Below are positions 1 to 13,300 of a DNA stretch of 64,000 nt, one piece after another; the first letter of the stretch is position 1, and every line of letters starts with the position of its first letter. Under the pieces are notes generated by a model, which was not told the DNA's origin, did not search any database, and worked only from the letters and a program-made list of their open reading frames with translations. Source of the DNA: Spisula solida (Eukaryota > Mollusca > Bivalvia > Venerida > Mactridae); the NCBI GenBank assembly GCA_947247005.1, contig OX365955.1:3110001-3174000 (forward strand), in the 5' to 3' direction. The position numbers and the translations under genes were made by a program.

Positions 1-253
1 TATTTATAACTACTAATTAATTTTCTATAAAATCTAATTAATATATTTAAACAAACCCGCATTATCCATGTTTTCTTGGTATTTGCCGATCCCGGAAGTC
101 GATGCTCATAACAAAAACTGTTATGACGTAACGTTTATTTTCACGACGTTACGTTTGTTTACGCGACGTCGCCACAAACTTTCCCACCAAAATGTAATTA
201 ATTCCAAATACAAACGCATAAATTGATGTTTTGTATGCTATAATAGTGTTTAC

Positions 254-406
254 GCATACTTTTTCGTGCTATAACATCTGCAGAGCCACTCGGGAGCTAA
301 CGGGCTTGGGCACCAACCGTCCCTCGGGACTCTGCAGATGTTATAGCACGAAAAAGCATGCCGTCCCTCGGGACTCTGCAGATGTTATAGCACGAAAAAG
401 CATGCG
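254..406. repeat. Inverted repeat with a duplicated right arm
   Basis: The left arm (254-285) has CGTGCTATAACATCTGCAGA. The right arm is present twice in tandem, 317-360 and 361-404, each with CCGTCCCTCGGGACTCTGCA. Probably a small MITE with a tandem-duplicated end. Confidence 0.85.
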
Positions 407-1449
407 TTAACCCTACAATATCACTGGTGACAATATATTCTCTTGCAATTTTCTGTAACTTTTATCTATTTCTTGATTTCTACTGAACATAAAAAGGGGT
501 TTAGCTCAAGTAAGGTCATTATTTCTTTGGATGTTTACACAGCAAGAGTTATCTCCTTTGCATATTCCGGTCATCAAAATGTAATTGCACGTACTAGTTT
601 AACTGTAACATACTGTCTTTTTATCTTTTACATTTTTACATTTTTAACACTTGTAACATATTTATTTCTTTAATAATTGTTTGCTCTGACAGCGCCACCC
701 TGTAAAAGTTGGATGTTTGATGCAGATGAAGATGAATTTAGGTCTTAGCAAAATTAATCACTAGGACTCAGTCTAACTAGTGGCTACAAACTGACTGACT
801 CACTGCATGGGAGAGAGGTCATTTAAACATGACCTGCTACAGAATGTAGTCAGATCTAACAGCGAAGCTAAATGTTAGAATCTGATTTTAATGAGATTGG
901 TCATTATGCATTTATTGTTTAATTTCGCTATCGTGTTTACAAACCAATTGGAGGCTGCATTTCGTCTTTTATTTGATGGTGTTTTCCTCCTTTGGGACTC
1001 AAAATGCATCATTGATTCATTCCTCAGATAGGTCACCAAGTTATTGCTTTTTGAAAATAGCCGTTTAAGACTTAATGGGGCTTTAAGTTTGACATCTATG
1101 TTTAGAGAAACATTTCCATAGTCACGTTGTATGGAAATGTTTGGCTAATTTATTGGATGAATGAATCAAAATTTGAAATCTTTTGTATATTATATACAAG
1201 TATAATGTTCATGTGGTTTAATACTAGCGAAATTGAAGAATTTGCATCCTTCTGGATCCTACTATTGGCAAATACTACACTAGAGTATTAATTTTTGCAT
1301 GATGTAAGACCTAACCATCCTCATACATCAAAAGCTAGTTAAGAGAATATGATGGTGAACGAGAATGGACCTCAAAAATATATATTATAGAGATTAAGTT
1401 TTAAAAAAAATGTACAATTAGTTTCGAGGGAAGCTTTCAGCAATTCAGT
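407..1449. other. No gene or repeat recognised
   Basis: AT-rich sequence; the 76-codon frame at 443-673 has no coding character. Confidence 0.6.
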
Positions 1450-1720
1450 CAGCCTTTGACATTTACCTCCACTAGTCATTGAGATACCTAAGGAAACTTG
1501 CATTCGAGTCTCCCTGGGGAGACATTTCTCTGATGCTTTGTGTGCAGCCAACATCGAGATACCCAGGAATATCGAACATGTATGTAGACACTCTCCTCAC
1601 AGGTACCAATTCACACCTTGGTCAAGTGGAGCATTGTGGGTTATTCTTGCTCAGATGGGGATAGAACCAAGGTCTTCTCGATCCCAAAGAGCGTGCCATA
1701 CCTCTAGGCCACCGCTCCCC
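1450..1720 (-). mobile_element. tRNA-derived SINE, family 1, copy 1
   Basis: Minus-strand head with an A-box-like TGGCCTAGAGG and a decayed B box. The body shares TGTGTGCAGCCAACATCGA and GTGGGTTATTCTTG with 22078-22373. Confidence 0.8.
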
Positions 1721-2514
1721 ACTAGAGTGAATATTAAAACCTCACATAAATTCTGCTTTTACAGTAGTTATAGTAATATACTAACCCCTTATTCTTGGCT
1801 TCTTCTTTCATGTCAAATTCCTAAAATACACAAATACAAACAAATGAAATGAAACAAGTCCAGACTTCAGGAAAACCGTCGGAGCGACGGTCCTGACCTG
1901 TAAAGTTTTACCAGGTCTGACACAATCTTTCCGAAATTCGGTCTGACTGTCCGACACTCATCCCAAGCAAAGCCTGTGTACAAGTCGACACGCTTTTAGT
2001 TTACATATTTTTACTACACACGTTTTAATAATATGTAACGTGCGTTTTCATTGGTCCGTGATGACCAATTCAACCAATCAATGTGCATCATAGTGCATGT
2101 GACATGACGTCGCAACAAATAATTTCAGTGTGAAACTGATTGTAAACCGTTTGTTGTTGACGGAAACTAATGTAAAGTTTAAACCTGATTTCAACTTGAT
2201 TTATATTGTTTCGTGTAATTAGTGGTATATTAATATAGACAGATATTTCAAATCACAACGAGTTTAGTATGTAAATTCCCAGTAAGGTGACCAGCTGTTT
2301 GTTTTTAGGATGGACAGATTTTAAAGGCTTGTCAGATCAAAATTAATGCCCGATTGATTTTCCCAACTTTCCAGAAGTCTGCAAGTCTTAGAAAAGTTAC
2401 TGTCTGTAATTTGCTACTAGCAGTTAGATACAATCATAAAGAGAAATAAGGAGAAATACAAGTCAGATTCCACAAGTCTACCTGGGATATTAATCATCAC
2501 TCAATACATACAGA
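1721..2514. other. No gene or strong repeat recognised
   Basis: AT-rich unique-looking sequence. Confidence 0.6.
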
Positions 2515-2669
2515 ATATCACTGCAGCATGTTGATCCGTTGGGCTGTATTACCTTGAGTTGCTTGTGTAATGCCGTATCTCACAAGACCGCTAGGTCGAG
2601 TGAGATGCGGTAAGGCGCAAGCAACGCGAGGTAATACGGCTTAATGGATCAACACCACTGCAGTAATAT
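2515..2669. repeat. Palindromic MITE (155 bp)
   Basis: Arms starting ATATCACTGCAG and ATATTACTGCAG (reverse strand) fold over almost the whole length through GTTGATCC and GTATTACCT. Confidence 0.9.
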
Positions 2670-2982
2670 TCCTTTTATTATATACCTTCAAAAGTGAAAA
2701 AAAGCGAAAATGCGTTTGATGTGTATACATTGACGTCATGAACATCGGCATATTTTCGGCATATAACGCGGAGCCCATTCATAAAAAGGCAATTGTTTAC
2801 GTCGTGACGTCATTGACGTTGGCATAATTATTATTATGTTCGGCATATAACACGTCAGACATGCATGATACGGATTCGGAAAACCAGACATGTATGATAC
2901 GGAAAATGCAATCTGTCGCGTTGTATTCCACTGCGCGATTTGGCCTGTATTTGTGACAATACATTGCTAGGTATATAATACA

Positions 2983-3440
2983 AGAGGGCCCAAAGGGCCA
3001 TAGGTCGCTCACCTGTCCTAGTAATGACCTAGTTTCATTCAGATTAGGCCAAAATTGTGACGTCTAGTGACTACACAGGGTTTTTCTATGATTTGACCTT
3101 ATGACATAGTTTTTGACCCTGGATGACCCAATATCGAACTTAACCCAGATTTTGTTGAGATGATCATTGTGACCTAGTTTCATTAAGATTAGGCCAAAAT
3201 TCTGACCTCTAGTGACTACACAAGGTTTTTCTATGATTTGACCCTGTGACCTAGTTTTTGACCCTGGATGACCCAATATCGAACTTGGCCTAGATTTTGT
3301 TGAGATGATTATTGTGACCTAGTTTCATAATGATTAGGCTAAAACTGTGACCTCTAGTGTCTACACAAGTAAATTGTGGACGGACGACGGATGGACGACG
3401 GGCGAAGAGTGATCACAAAAGCTCACTCTGTCACAAACAG
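2983..3440 (-). repeat. Dispersed repeat with an internal duplication of about 140 bp
   Basis: Two and a half copies of a unit with TGACCTAGTTTCAT and GATGACCCAATATCGAACTT, ending in a GGACGGACGACGG stretch. The open frame across it is an effect of the repeat. Confidence 0.75.
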
Positions 3441-3704
3441 GGTATTCGTTTCCATTTGAAAGAATATTGTTAATTTGATTGAAGTAGTTTTCCAACAACT
3501 ATTTTAGTTTGACTAAAATACGAAAGGAGGATTTTTGGCGAAAGGAGGCGAAAGGAGGATTGAAAATTACTAATGGCTATTAATTAGTTGTTATAAATGA
3601 TTTGTACATATGTTTTTATATATTTGCAAATAAATGCATACATTAAACATGGGGAAAACTCCTAGCACAACTAAACTGACAAAATAAGGAAAAGCGATTA
3701 CAGT

Positions 3705-4045
3705 TAGTTGCCTCGTTTCGCCGATATTATAGCCTCGTTTCGCCGACCATTGACTATGAAATATCGGCGAAAGGAGCTTTATCATACCATCTTATCGGCG
3801 AATGAGCTTTATAATACCATCTAAGTTGTATAAATACCTCGTTTCGCCGACCATGAACTATGAAATAACGGCGGAAGGAGCTTTATCATACCATATTAGT
3901 TGTATTATGGCCTCGTTTCACCGACCATGGACTATGGAATAACGCGGAAAGGAGCTTTATCATACCATCTTAGTTGTATTATAGCCTCGTTTCGCCGACC
4001 ATTGACTATGAAATAACGGCGAAAGGAGCTTTATAATACCAATTA
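3705..4045 (+). repeat. 74-bp tandem array, left arm of foldback-like element
   Basis: Four to five copies of a unit containing CCTCGTTTCGCCGACCAT and GGCGAAAGGAGCTTTAT. Orientation is opposite to the arrays at 4505-5545 and 6565-6845. Confidence 0.85.
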
Positions 4046-4504
4046 AACAAACAGCCAGGGGGTGACACGTACGTGGCTAGGTGTGATAATCCAATTATCG
4101 TCGATAATCCAATTAAAATTGTAACACGCAATTTTCACAATGTAACATAACAAATCTGAATACATTAGTATTTTAAAGAATATAACATATTTAAATGACC
4201 ACAGCTAGGTGTAGATAAGTAGTAGAGGACACAGACAGAGGGGCAGAAATGAATGTTGCATTTTTATTCTGCATTTGGTCGCAGTTAACTGTACCATTGA
4301 TAACAAGTAAAAATAAAATAAGAACACTTTATATTTTAATATAATATGCTATATAAATTTTACAAAACATTTTACTCTAAATCAATGATACAGTTACCTG
4401 TGCATTTGTATGTTCAATCGTATTCAGAAAAATCTCACCTTTAAAATAATTTCAGTAACATTAATAGTAAGGCTGACGCAAGACATCATGTACTAAAATA
4501 TCAT
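4046..4504. other. AT-rich spacer within foldback-like element
   Basis: No coding capacity. It contains one of the two GATAATCCAATTA blocks. Confidence 0.6.
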
Positions 4505-5545
4505 TATGAATAGTCATTTCGTCGATTTTTCATTGTCGATGGTCGGCGAAACGAGGTATTTATACAACTTAGATGGTATAATAACGCTCCTTTCGCCGTT
4601 ATTTCACAGTCAATGGTCGGCGAAATGAGGCATTTATACAACTAAGATGGTATGATAAAGCTCCTTTCCCCGTTATTTCACAGTCAATGGCCGGCGAAAC
4701 GAGGCTATAATACAACTAAGATGGCATTTTAAAGCTCCTTTCGCCGATATTTCATAGTCCATGGTCGGCGAAACGAGGTATTTATACAACTTAGATGGTA
4801 TGATAAAGCTCCTTTCGCCGTTATTGCATAGTCCATGGTCGGCGAAACGAGGTATTTATACAACTTAGATGGTATAATAACGCTCCTTTCGCCGTTATTT
4901 CACAGTCAATGGTCGGCGAAATGAGGCATTTATACAACTTAGATAGTATAATAACGCTCCTTTCGCCGTTATTTCACAGTCAATAGTCGACGAAATGAGG
5001 CATTTATACAACTAAGTTGGTATGATAAAGCTCCTTTCCCCGTTATTTCACAGTCAATGGTCGGCGAAACGAGGCTATAATACAACTAAGATGGTATTAT
5101 AAAGCTCCTTTCGCCGTTATTTCATAGTCCATGGTCGGCGAAACGAGGCTATAATACAACTAAGATGGTATGATAAAGCTTCTTTCCCCGTTATTTCATA
5201 GTCCATGGTCGGTGAAACGAGGCCATAATACAACTAATATGGTATGATAAAGCTCCTTCCGCCGTTATTTCATAGTCCATGGTCGGCGAAACGAGGTATT
5301 TATACAACTTAGATGGTATAATAACGCTCCTTTCGCCGTTATTTCACAGTCAATGGTCGGCGAAATGAGGCATTTATACAACTAAGTTGGTATGATTAAG
5401 CTCCTTTCCCCGTTATTTCACAGTCATTGGTCGGCGAAACGAGGCTATACTACAACTAAGATGGTATTATAAAGCTCCTTTCGCCATTATTTCATAGTCC
5501 ATGGTCGGTGAAACGAGGCTATAATACAACTAAGTTGGTATTATC
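4505..5545 (-). repeat. 74-bp tandem array, right arm of foldback-like element
   Basis: About fourteen copies. The spacing of GGCGAAA(C/T)GAGG is 74 bp over successive units (4546, 4620, 4694). Each unit ends in CATGGTCGGCGAAACGAGG or a close variant. Confidence 0.9.
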
Positions 5546-6564
5546 ACGGATATACTTGTATTTCCGTGGTATTTAATTGTATTGCAAGTGATCATTTTCG
5601 CGGGATTTGCAATTGTAGTTTTGACATTTAATTTAAATAATCAGGCAAATCATAATGATTAAATAAAAGTTGTTTTTGTTGTAAATACGGGCTAAATATA
5701 ATGAAATAAAAAAAAGGCTTTAATTAAATATTAACAACATACTATCAAACGATAAAAAATAATTGAGTATCTTACAGTGGACTTAATTGTGCTATATAGT
5801 GTAATCTTGTTCTAAATAAATGTCGTATACAAGTTAACTTTGTTTGTTTGACTATATGCACATTTGTTGCGCGTTGTATGTTTTAGCTTAATTATCATTA
5901 TGGCAAAATTTGACCACAAAAATACTTATTATGTATCAAATAAATACTTCCAACTTGATGTACAACGGTGCGACTAGTAACATTTTCAGTCAACACTACG
6001 TATACTTGACATTATACGTAACTTGCATGAGCTATCTCGCTGAAGTTTCATTAAACAGTCGGTGACTTGACACGTGACTACAGGTGATAATCCAATTACA
6101 GTCGATAATCCAATCAAAATACTATAGTAACCTAAAATTTGCATAAGGAATGTTGACACTTGTCTTTCTATAATTGATTGCTAGAACGCGCCTACTTTCA
6201 ACATGAACTGAATTGTGTTATATTGTATTGTAAAAAAATGAACTCAAAGAAGTTTAATAATTTATTTCAGTCTCATCTAAATATACACGACGATACATGT
6301 AAAATAGTATATCCCAGATAAAACATGCATATAGCCATTCTAAATATTAATTAATAACTTTGATCTATTTATGACTACATCTTCGCCAAACATACTTAAA
6401 ACGATAAAAAATGCGAATATATGAAAATAATCATTTAATTCAATAAACCTTGTTCAGAGTAATTGCCCTTCATGTAAAAATCTTAATTTTGCGTAGATAC
6501 AGTTATTATTAATTAGTGCACAACGGTACAGAACGAAGCTATAAAACTGTTTTTACAACTATAT
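5546..6564. other. AT-rich interior of foldback-like element
   Basis: About 1 kb without any open frame of note. The second GATAATCCAATTA block is at about 6088-6120. Confidence 0.6.
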
Positions 6565-6845
6565 ACATGTAAGTTGGTATTATAACGATCCTTTCGCCGA
6601 TATTTCATAGTCAATGGTCAGCGAAACGAGGTATTTATACAACTAAAATGGTATTATAAAGCTCTTTTCGCAGCTATTTGTCGGCGAAAGGAGGCATTTA
6701 TACAACTAAGATGGTATGATAAAGCTCCTTTCGCTGATATTTCATAGTCCATGGTCGGCGAAACGAGGCAATAATACAACTAAGTTGGTATTATAAAGCT
6801 CCTTTCGCCGTTATTTCATAGTCAATTGTCGGCGAAACTAAGTTA
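6565..6845 (-). repeat. 74-bp tandem array, detached third block
   Basis: About four copies in the same orientation as 4505-5545, separated from it by about 1 kb of AT-rich sequence. Confidence 0.85.
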
Positions 6846-7059
6846 GAATACGACAAAGTTTGTTTGTTTATTAAAAGCGTTTTCCCATAAATGCCATCAA
6901 TATACGGTTCATTCAGACTTATTTCGTTGTTTTAGTGGCAAATATACTTAAATATCTGTAAATTGCATTTTAAAACACTTAATATTACCAAATATTAAAT
7001 TTTCAATCCTCCTTTCGCCTCCTTGCGCCAAAAATCCTCCTTTCGTATTTTAGTCATAC

Positions 7060-7320
7060 CGCACATACAGCCCTAACAACAACAGGATTATTATATAAAA
7101 TATTAGGTGGTGAGATACAGAAGACACTATGCGAAAACAGTTGGTCTGCTGGTCCTGACCAATAAAAATGGCAAAGGACTGGCAAAATTTAACAAAATGT
7201 TTGTCCAATTGACCAACAGCAGTTTGGAATGGTAATGATGACCATTCTGCTTCGTAGTTGTAGATATCTGTATGGACTGTATTACTCAATTTACTGGCAA
7301 TATCAATCAATATTTAAAGA
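7060..7320 (-). pseudogene. Coding-like remnant, unknown
   Basis: The minus frame reads SKLSNTVHTDIYNYEAEW and QTAVGQLDKHFVKFCQSFA, with non-random amino-acid use. It ends exactly at the border of the foldback-like element. No family recognised. It could be an exon of a gene cut by the element, or chance. Confidence 0.25.
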
Positions 7321-7400
7321 CAAAATTCCCCTTGTTCTTCAAAACAACATTAAATTCCCCTACCTGAGGGCCCCTGACACAGTCCCCTAAAATGTTGTTC

Positions 7401-7666
7401 AGAGCTACAGATAAGCTGCATATTGGGGTAATTACCCAATTCATTTTCTTAAAAACCCAATAGAATTTGAGAGGAGGGAGTAAGAAAAAGCAAAGGTAAT
7501 CTGAAATACCCAAATAGAAAATGATGTCATAGCGTAAAATAGTACATAAAAGATCATTTACCCTATGAGTTTTATTAAATACCCAATTAAAATTTGTCAA
7601 AACCCAATTAAAAAATTAAACTTGGGGGTAAAATACCCAAAGGACTAAAACCTTATCTGTAGCTCT
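7401..7666. repeat. MITE-like element with AGAGCTACAGATAAG ends
   Basis: 15-bp exact inverted ends; the interior is rich in TTGGGTAT/ATACCCAA. It separates two coding-like minus-strand stretches. Confidence 0.75.
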
Positions 7667-7689
7667 AGTTGTTAGAGCCCTATCTATCT

Positions 7690-7921
7690 CCTTTGATGTC
7701 AAACCCCTTACAGGAGCTCAGCATATCAGATACACTAGCAGTTCTTTGGGAATTTGCCTTGATCCGTCTGGCTGCCAGCCTTAGGACAGCCTCGATTTGA
7801 TCCATCTGGCTTTGGGGACAGTGTATGTGTGGACCAAACATTGGAGGCTTGGTAGCAAATGATCGACAGTTTTCACAAAGCCTGCTAAAGTAAACTTCTC
7901 TGATGATTTCAATCACCAAGA
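7690..7921 (-). pseudogene. Second coding-like remnant, unknown
   Basis: The minus frame reads REVYFSRLCENCRSFATK and QIEAVLRLAARRIKANSQR. A GTAAGG donor-like site lies near 7712, but its phase does not match a simple join to 7060-7320. Not recognised. Confidence 0.25.
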
Positions 7922-8840
7922 GAGCTTGTCTATTTTGACAGTCTTGATTTTAATATGAATAATACAAATGTTACACTATAAACATATAATTTTCCTAACA
8001 GTTTAAACATAAAATATAAAATAAACTGAAGTGTAGAAGAGTATAAAATTAAAACAACAGAAAAATCGATGTTAACAAGGTCACGAATGTTTACCCAGTT
8101 TGCCTCATTATGTCCATGTATCCCAATCAACCAAAATAAACAAGCGGTATGTCCTGACCTATTTACGCCATGACAGATAAAATTCACTTAATTTCCTGAA
8201 ATTTTACAACAAACTTGCTAAATTATTTGTCACAGAATAAAAGGTCCATTATGACACGTTTATATCACATTTAATTCAAGATCTAAGACTAACACGCGAC
8301 AGATTCATATAAAATAGTGTTTACTTTCGCTCTTTGCATGACTGCTAACACCTGAATCCGTTCTGATTCGGAGAGGGAGGCTAAATCGGGAAGTCCGAAG
8401 TCCGATTTATTACTTGCGGAAGCTGCCATTATGCATTTCCGGTCAGCGAAAAGGGAAGTAACTTTTGAAAAACAGGCATGTAATAAACGCCAGCAACCCG
8501 TACCACGGACCGTACTATTTCTGAGAAAAAAATATCGTCATAATATATTTAAAATTTATACAAATGTTATACTGTGCCTAACAAGGTATTGAATAGACAG
8601 TGTGGCTACTTTATACAGACAATAACATTATTTGACACGTTAACAACTGCTGTTCACTTGAAATGGGCGAAATAGTGTGGCAGGAATCATAGACAGGCCT
8701 ACCTTATTGCTCACACAAATTTCTAATTAATATTTCATTCCGGCGAAAAAATGCCCGTATTATGTATATAGATTATTATAACAGTGGAAAAAAGCACTGG
8801 CATAGCGTGAATTTTACTGATAGCGTTGTGTTTGCAACCA
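7922..8840. other. No feature recognised
   Basis: Only short chance frames. Confidence 0.6.
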
Positions 8841-8940
8841 GCGGTGGTATTCACAAAGCATCTTAGCAGAAAACTTAGAATGTTTTTAAAATCTTAAATT
8901 TTCCTTAAATGTATTAGCTAACAGTATATTATAAATAAGA
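8841..8940 (+). repeat. Partial MITE, same family as 35173-35402
   Basis: Shares GGTATTCACAAAGCATCTTA with the left end of the intron-9 MITE; the other end is missing. Confidence 0.65.
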
Positions 8941-9261
8941 TTTGGTTAAAGACTATGACGTAAATTTAATGGGTCCCACTGCCTCACTGGTGGTGAAGGT
9001 CCTATGTTCCGACCGGGGTGAAGACTAATAAGTAAGTAAGTACTGCCTCACTCAAGAGAAGTTTGCAGACATTTATTTTCTGAAAGCCTTATGTATACTG
9101 ATCACAAAACTGTGTTGTTTGTCGGCCGTTGGGGCGTTTGTAATTTATGGTATGTTTGTTTACGTTACCTATTTGTTATTAAATATATATCTTATGAAAA
9201 TTATGATAACGGTCAAATGAAAGCAATTTCTGAACTTTTGATGTGAAAGATCTACAATTAG

Positions 9262-9445
9262 GCAATTATCTCTTTCCAAAAAGATTTCGTGGTTCTTTAA
9301 CGTATTCGATGTATATAACACCGATACATGTGAGACTATACCTCTTGGTTTTCCAACCAGTTCATCTCAAGTTGGGTGGGAAACACTGAAAAGCGTTTCT
9401 TAAATGTCCAGTGCCCCGATGGGGATTCGAATTACTCGGCCATCG
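9262..9445 (-). mobile_element. SINE family 3, truncated copy
   Basis: Shares GTTGGGTGGGAAACACTGAA and AACCAGTTCATCTC with the copy at 21163. The head is short, with only ATTCGAATCCCC remaining. Confidence 0.75.
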
Positions 9446-10017
9446 TTCCAGCCGACCTTCTTTGTATTCTGTGGAATCTCTTGTAATGTTCCTGCTATAC
9501 ATACTGAGCATTATTTTCAATTCTAACACTGTCTGTATTTTGCTCCATGTAAACGTTTAGAGCAGTAGCGTTATCTAATAAACGGTATATCACGGCAGAA
9601 TTTCGGCTGTTTAATTTAATTCCCGCGTATAATTCGCGATTTTTATCAATGAAATTTACGCCTTGTTTATTTCATGACGTCATGAATTTCGACGTCGCCG
9701 TAGAGCGCGACGTTTTGCGTAATTTTCTTTTCGTAGCGTTTCTGTTTATTTATTCGATTATATTTATATTCTAGCAACATGTTATTGCATGTATCAATTC
9801 ATATGCGTAAACGTGAAATACGTAATTGGACGTTGGCGTATAATTAGCATCAGTTTGGCGACAAATAAAGATAATAGTAAAGCTTAAAAATCCAGGGGCG
9901 TACGTTACGATTCTTTGAACAGCGGTAGTTGTCTATAGCAACATGATAAATAACTCACCAACTTCGCAAACAAAATAGTCCGTTTAAATTTGTACAAATT
10001 ACACGTGTTAGAATGCA
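9446..10017. other. No gene recognised
   Basis: Contains several GACGTC/ACGTCA words but no coding frame. Confidence 0.5.
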
Positions 10018-10152
10018 AATAGATCGCTGTTTTGCGTTATATACCGGTGAATAGATAACGGTTTGTCGTTCTTATGCATAGTTAATTCCTACGCATATGA
10101 ACTCTAAACCGTTATCTATTCACCGGTATATCACGCAAAACATCGATCTATT
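10018..10152. repeat. Foldback MITE (135 bp)
   Basis: Arms share ATACCGGTGAATAGATAACG and TTTTGCGT(T/G)ATAT, flanked by ATAGATCG/CGATCTAT. Confidence 0.9.
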
Positions 10153-10337
10153 ACCGAGACCATCGTGTTTAGCATTTTCCGTGTTTGATTTATTTGTTGT
10201 TTGTTCTAACCGAAACCACTGAGTTAAATCTTCAATCACTTGATGATACCGCTGTCAGATCCTGGCGGAAATCGTGCAATGTTTCTCGCTAAAAGTACAT
10301 TTTAGTGAGGATAGTGCGTAAGCTACATGACGCTATA

Positions 10338-13300
10338 TAGTCCGGCAGTTTCGTTACATTTTTTACCAAAATTGTGGGTTTGATGATAAAAGCATAAAAC
10401 TTGGTATGATGATAGTTGGATGTATGAGGGTCAAAATTAGATATGGACTCACCTTCAAAAATATCCAAGATGGCCGCCATTTTCAAAATGGCGGACACAC
10501 TCGAAATGACAAATCTGGTACTATAAAAAATATGTCAACCAACGACTTATAGATAATTATAGGGGACGGTTATTTTGAGCATTAGTGTTCAATTGTTACT
10601 AACTACATGTCTACAGTGCATTAGACAATTCAAATATATATAATGCTGTTATAATATTCAAAATGGCGGATAACTTGCGTAAATCTACGTTTATTCTCGG
10701 TCACAACCACAACCACATTTGCATAAAGCTGTACATAACATATCCGCCCTTTTCATTTACATCAAGTTCTTTGTTTTGGATTGAACTTATAACCTCAAGG
10801 TCATTTATCACACGAGCCATTTCAGGACCAGAAACCATCCAACGTAGTAATTGTGACATGTTTTCGGTCAACCCAATAGCACCTCCTTCACCGTTCACAA
10901 GTTTGTTGTTTTGTTAGTACGCATGATCAATCGCAAATGCACAAAAACTTACTACATGTATTTGTTTTGCGAGTGACAAAATTGCCCTTAATGACTTAAG
11001 TTTCGACACTTGGAGTCGTATTTTGATTCATAATGTCACGAATAAGAACAGGAAGCCATTTTGCATAATTTTGATGGTCAAGTGCAAAAAAACAAGGAAT
11101 CAATTCAGTTAGGGAGTCTTTGTACAGCGCAAAATTGGCTTCGCGTAGTGACCGAACGAAAATAAGAATCGTTAATTGAAACCTTAAGGTAACAGACCAG
11201 AAGTAAAACAATGGATTCTCAGATTATCTTTGTTGTCGCCACTCTTCAAAGCTAATGTCAGTTCCCTGAATATCTTGATCATTGTCGTAAGATCTCCTCA
11301 TCAGTATGTTTAACATGAATAATTCTAGACACATGTAAAGCCTTAACGAATGGGTCAGTGGTTCCTACTGAAGCTACATTAGCACTTGTCCAACCATTAT
11401 TATCTAACCAGTCACCCAGTTATTAAGTTCAATGTGAAGTCCACCGAAAAGGACTACAACATTGTTTAGCTATGTTCATCGCATGACGTATCATCGCAGT
11501 AGATTTAGCCTCCTCATAGAATAATGACAGTAGAGAAGAAATATCCAGATGTTTAGATTCGGTTGTTTCAATCTGATTTGCATGAAAAGCAGATCAAGAT
11601 ACAATAACATCATCAATGTTCTCTAATTTACATGGTTCAACCATCTGCAAAGGTTACGTGTGTTAAAGAACATGCAATAGCTAAAGCTATCATAAGTATG
11701 CCAGTACCTAGTTAAAAGTATATGATGTCATGCTAAAACTTGTTAATACATGCTAATATATATGCTACATGTTATATATAGTTTATACATGTATATTAAC
11801 ATGGTTATGTGCATAATGGTAACTATAGATAATATCACAAATATTTAACACTTTATTAATTACCTTCATGCTTATGTTATTCACTATCAGATTAAAAAGT
11901 GTACGATTAGTACTTTAGATATTATCATTGTGTACCATGGCGAGTACTATTTCAAGCAATGTAATGTCTACATATGCTTATGTCTGCTAAAGGCCACATC
12001 ATAAATAGGAATGGTGATACATAAATCCATTTGGATTTTATAAATAAGTTCTGTATCTATTTTAATGGGTGTATGTACATTTCCAACAGCAGTTTGACAG
12101 TATGTATATTGAACCGTAAGCATGCATGTTCTAGCATTAACTTCACTGTTCAAGCGCCATAGACGTATGTAACACATATAGCTAATAGGCAAACAGAATA
12201 ATACAGTATGCGTGTTGAATGAAAATATTTCCCTAGTTTTTACGTACCTCGTTTCTAAACTCAAAGCATTTGTCATGTGGGAACAATCCCTCGTTAAGGG
12301 ACCATGGACAAGTGGCATTTCAGATCGCTCGTGTGGTAGAACTGCAGGCGGTACGACTAAATATGACTTTGGTAATGGTTTTAAATGTTCATATTTATTG
12401 TCAATGTATTGATAGTTTGATTGGTCGCTCCTTTGAAGGATTCTGGAATAGCGAAATTGCTGTACCACGCAGCGAGCCTTGGTTTGTAGAAGAGCTGGGA
12501 TTCTGGTCTATATTATCAACTGCAGCTTTTGTAAATATACTGTCTAAGTTTAGCTGGACAAACGACATTGTGGGCGGCATATTAGTCACATATTGAATTG
12601 TCTAAAGCTGTGGGAAGTTGCATTACTCTATCATATGAAATTGACATCCCAAGACGGTTAAGCTTTTCGACCAGCCCCGTTTTCTAGTTTCGGCATGAAT
12701 AAGAAGACCAAGATAAACTGGAAGTGGTTGTTCCCTGTCACGTAATATGAAAATATGAATAAATGTTGAATATTTCCGTCTGCGATTGGTGCAATTAAAC
12801 TGAAGTAATGGTGCTATTGTGAGAGTACTTTGGGTTTCGATAAAGTTACCAGATTGAGTTTGAATATTTGGACCTCCATGTATCATGGCTATCAACGACT
12901 TTAAAGACTGTGGAACAGAATCATGTTGACAGTCAATCTGGAATGTTCTGTTGGAACTATATTTGGTGTCAAACATCTCCTGTCGGACAATTTGTGTTGC
13001 ATTTGAAAGCACCAATGTATCGTTAATTAATTAATGATCTATGCATTTTGACTGTCTTAGAGCATTGCCAATATCAAGAAAAGAATAGCATCTCCCCCAT
13101 GTTTATATACTTGTAAATTTGGTATAGCTGCTAGTAACCGATTTTTCAAATCAGAGGAATGTATTCTACTACTAGGTTCAACACAAAATTGTTCAATACG
13201 GGACATGTACATTCTTGTAAGACCAACCAGTTTGAATATAAGTATAACATCCGTCTCAGTGCGTGATTCCCCAATATATGCAAGCAATTCTGCAAGAACT

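Larger units (their letters stand above)
3510..7056. mobile_element. 3.5-kb foldback-like element with arms of 74-bp repeats
   Basis: Ends are inverted repeats of about 60 bp (3510-3569 and 6997-7056) starting TGACTAAAATACGAAAGGAG and nearly identical. Inside lie arrays of a 74-bp unit, itself partly palindromic around TTTCGCCGA/TCGGCGAAA: about 4-5 copies at 3705-4045 in one orientation, about 14 copies at 4505-5545 and about 4 at 6565-6845 in the other. Two interior blocks, near 4065-4120 and 6060-6120, are direct copies sharing GATAATCCAATTA. No coding sequence is visible. Large tandem-repeat arms are the hallmark of foldback (Galileo/FB-type) elements, but the assignment is by structure only. 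Confidence 0.75.

Noticed and set aside
3705..5545. Regular repeat spacing resembling CRISPR
   Set aside because: The units are adjacent tandem copies without unique spacers, in a eukaryotic genome.
12212..12596. Plus-strand open frames within 10338-14617
   Set aside because: Shadows of the minus-strand family remnants that match known blocks.
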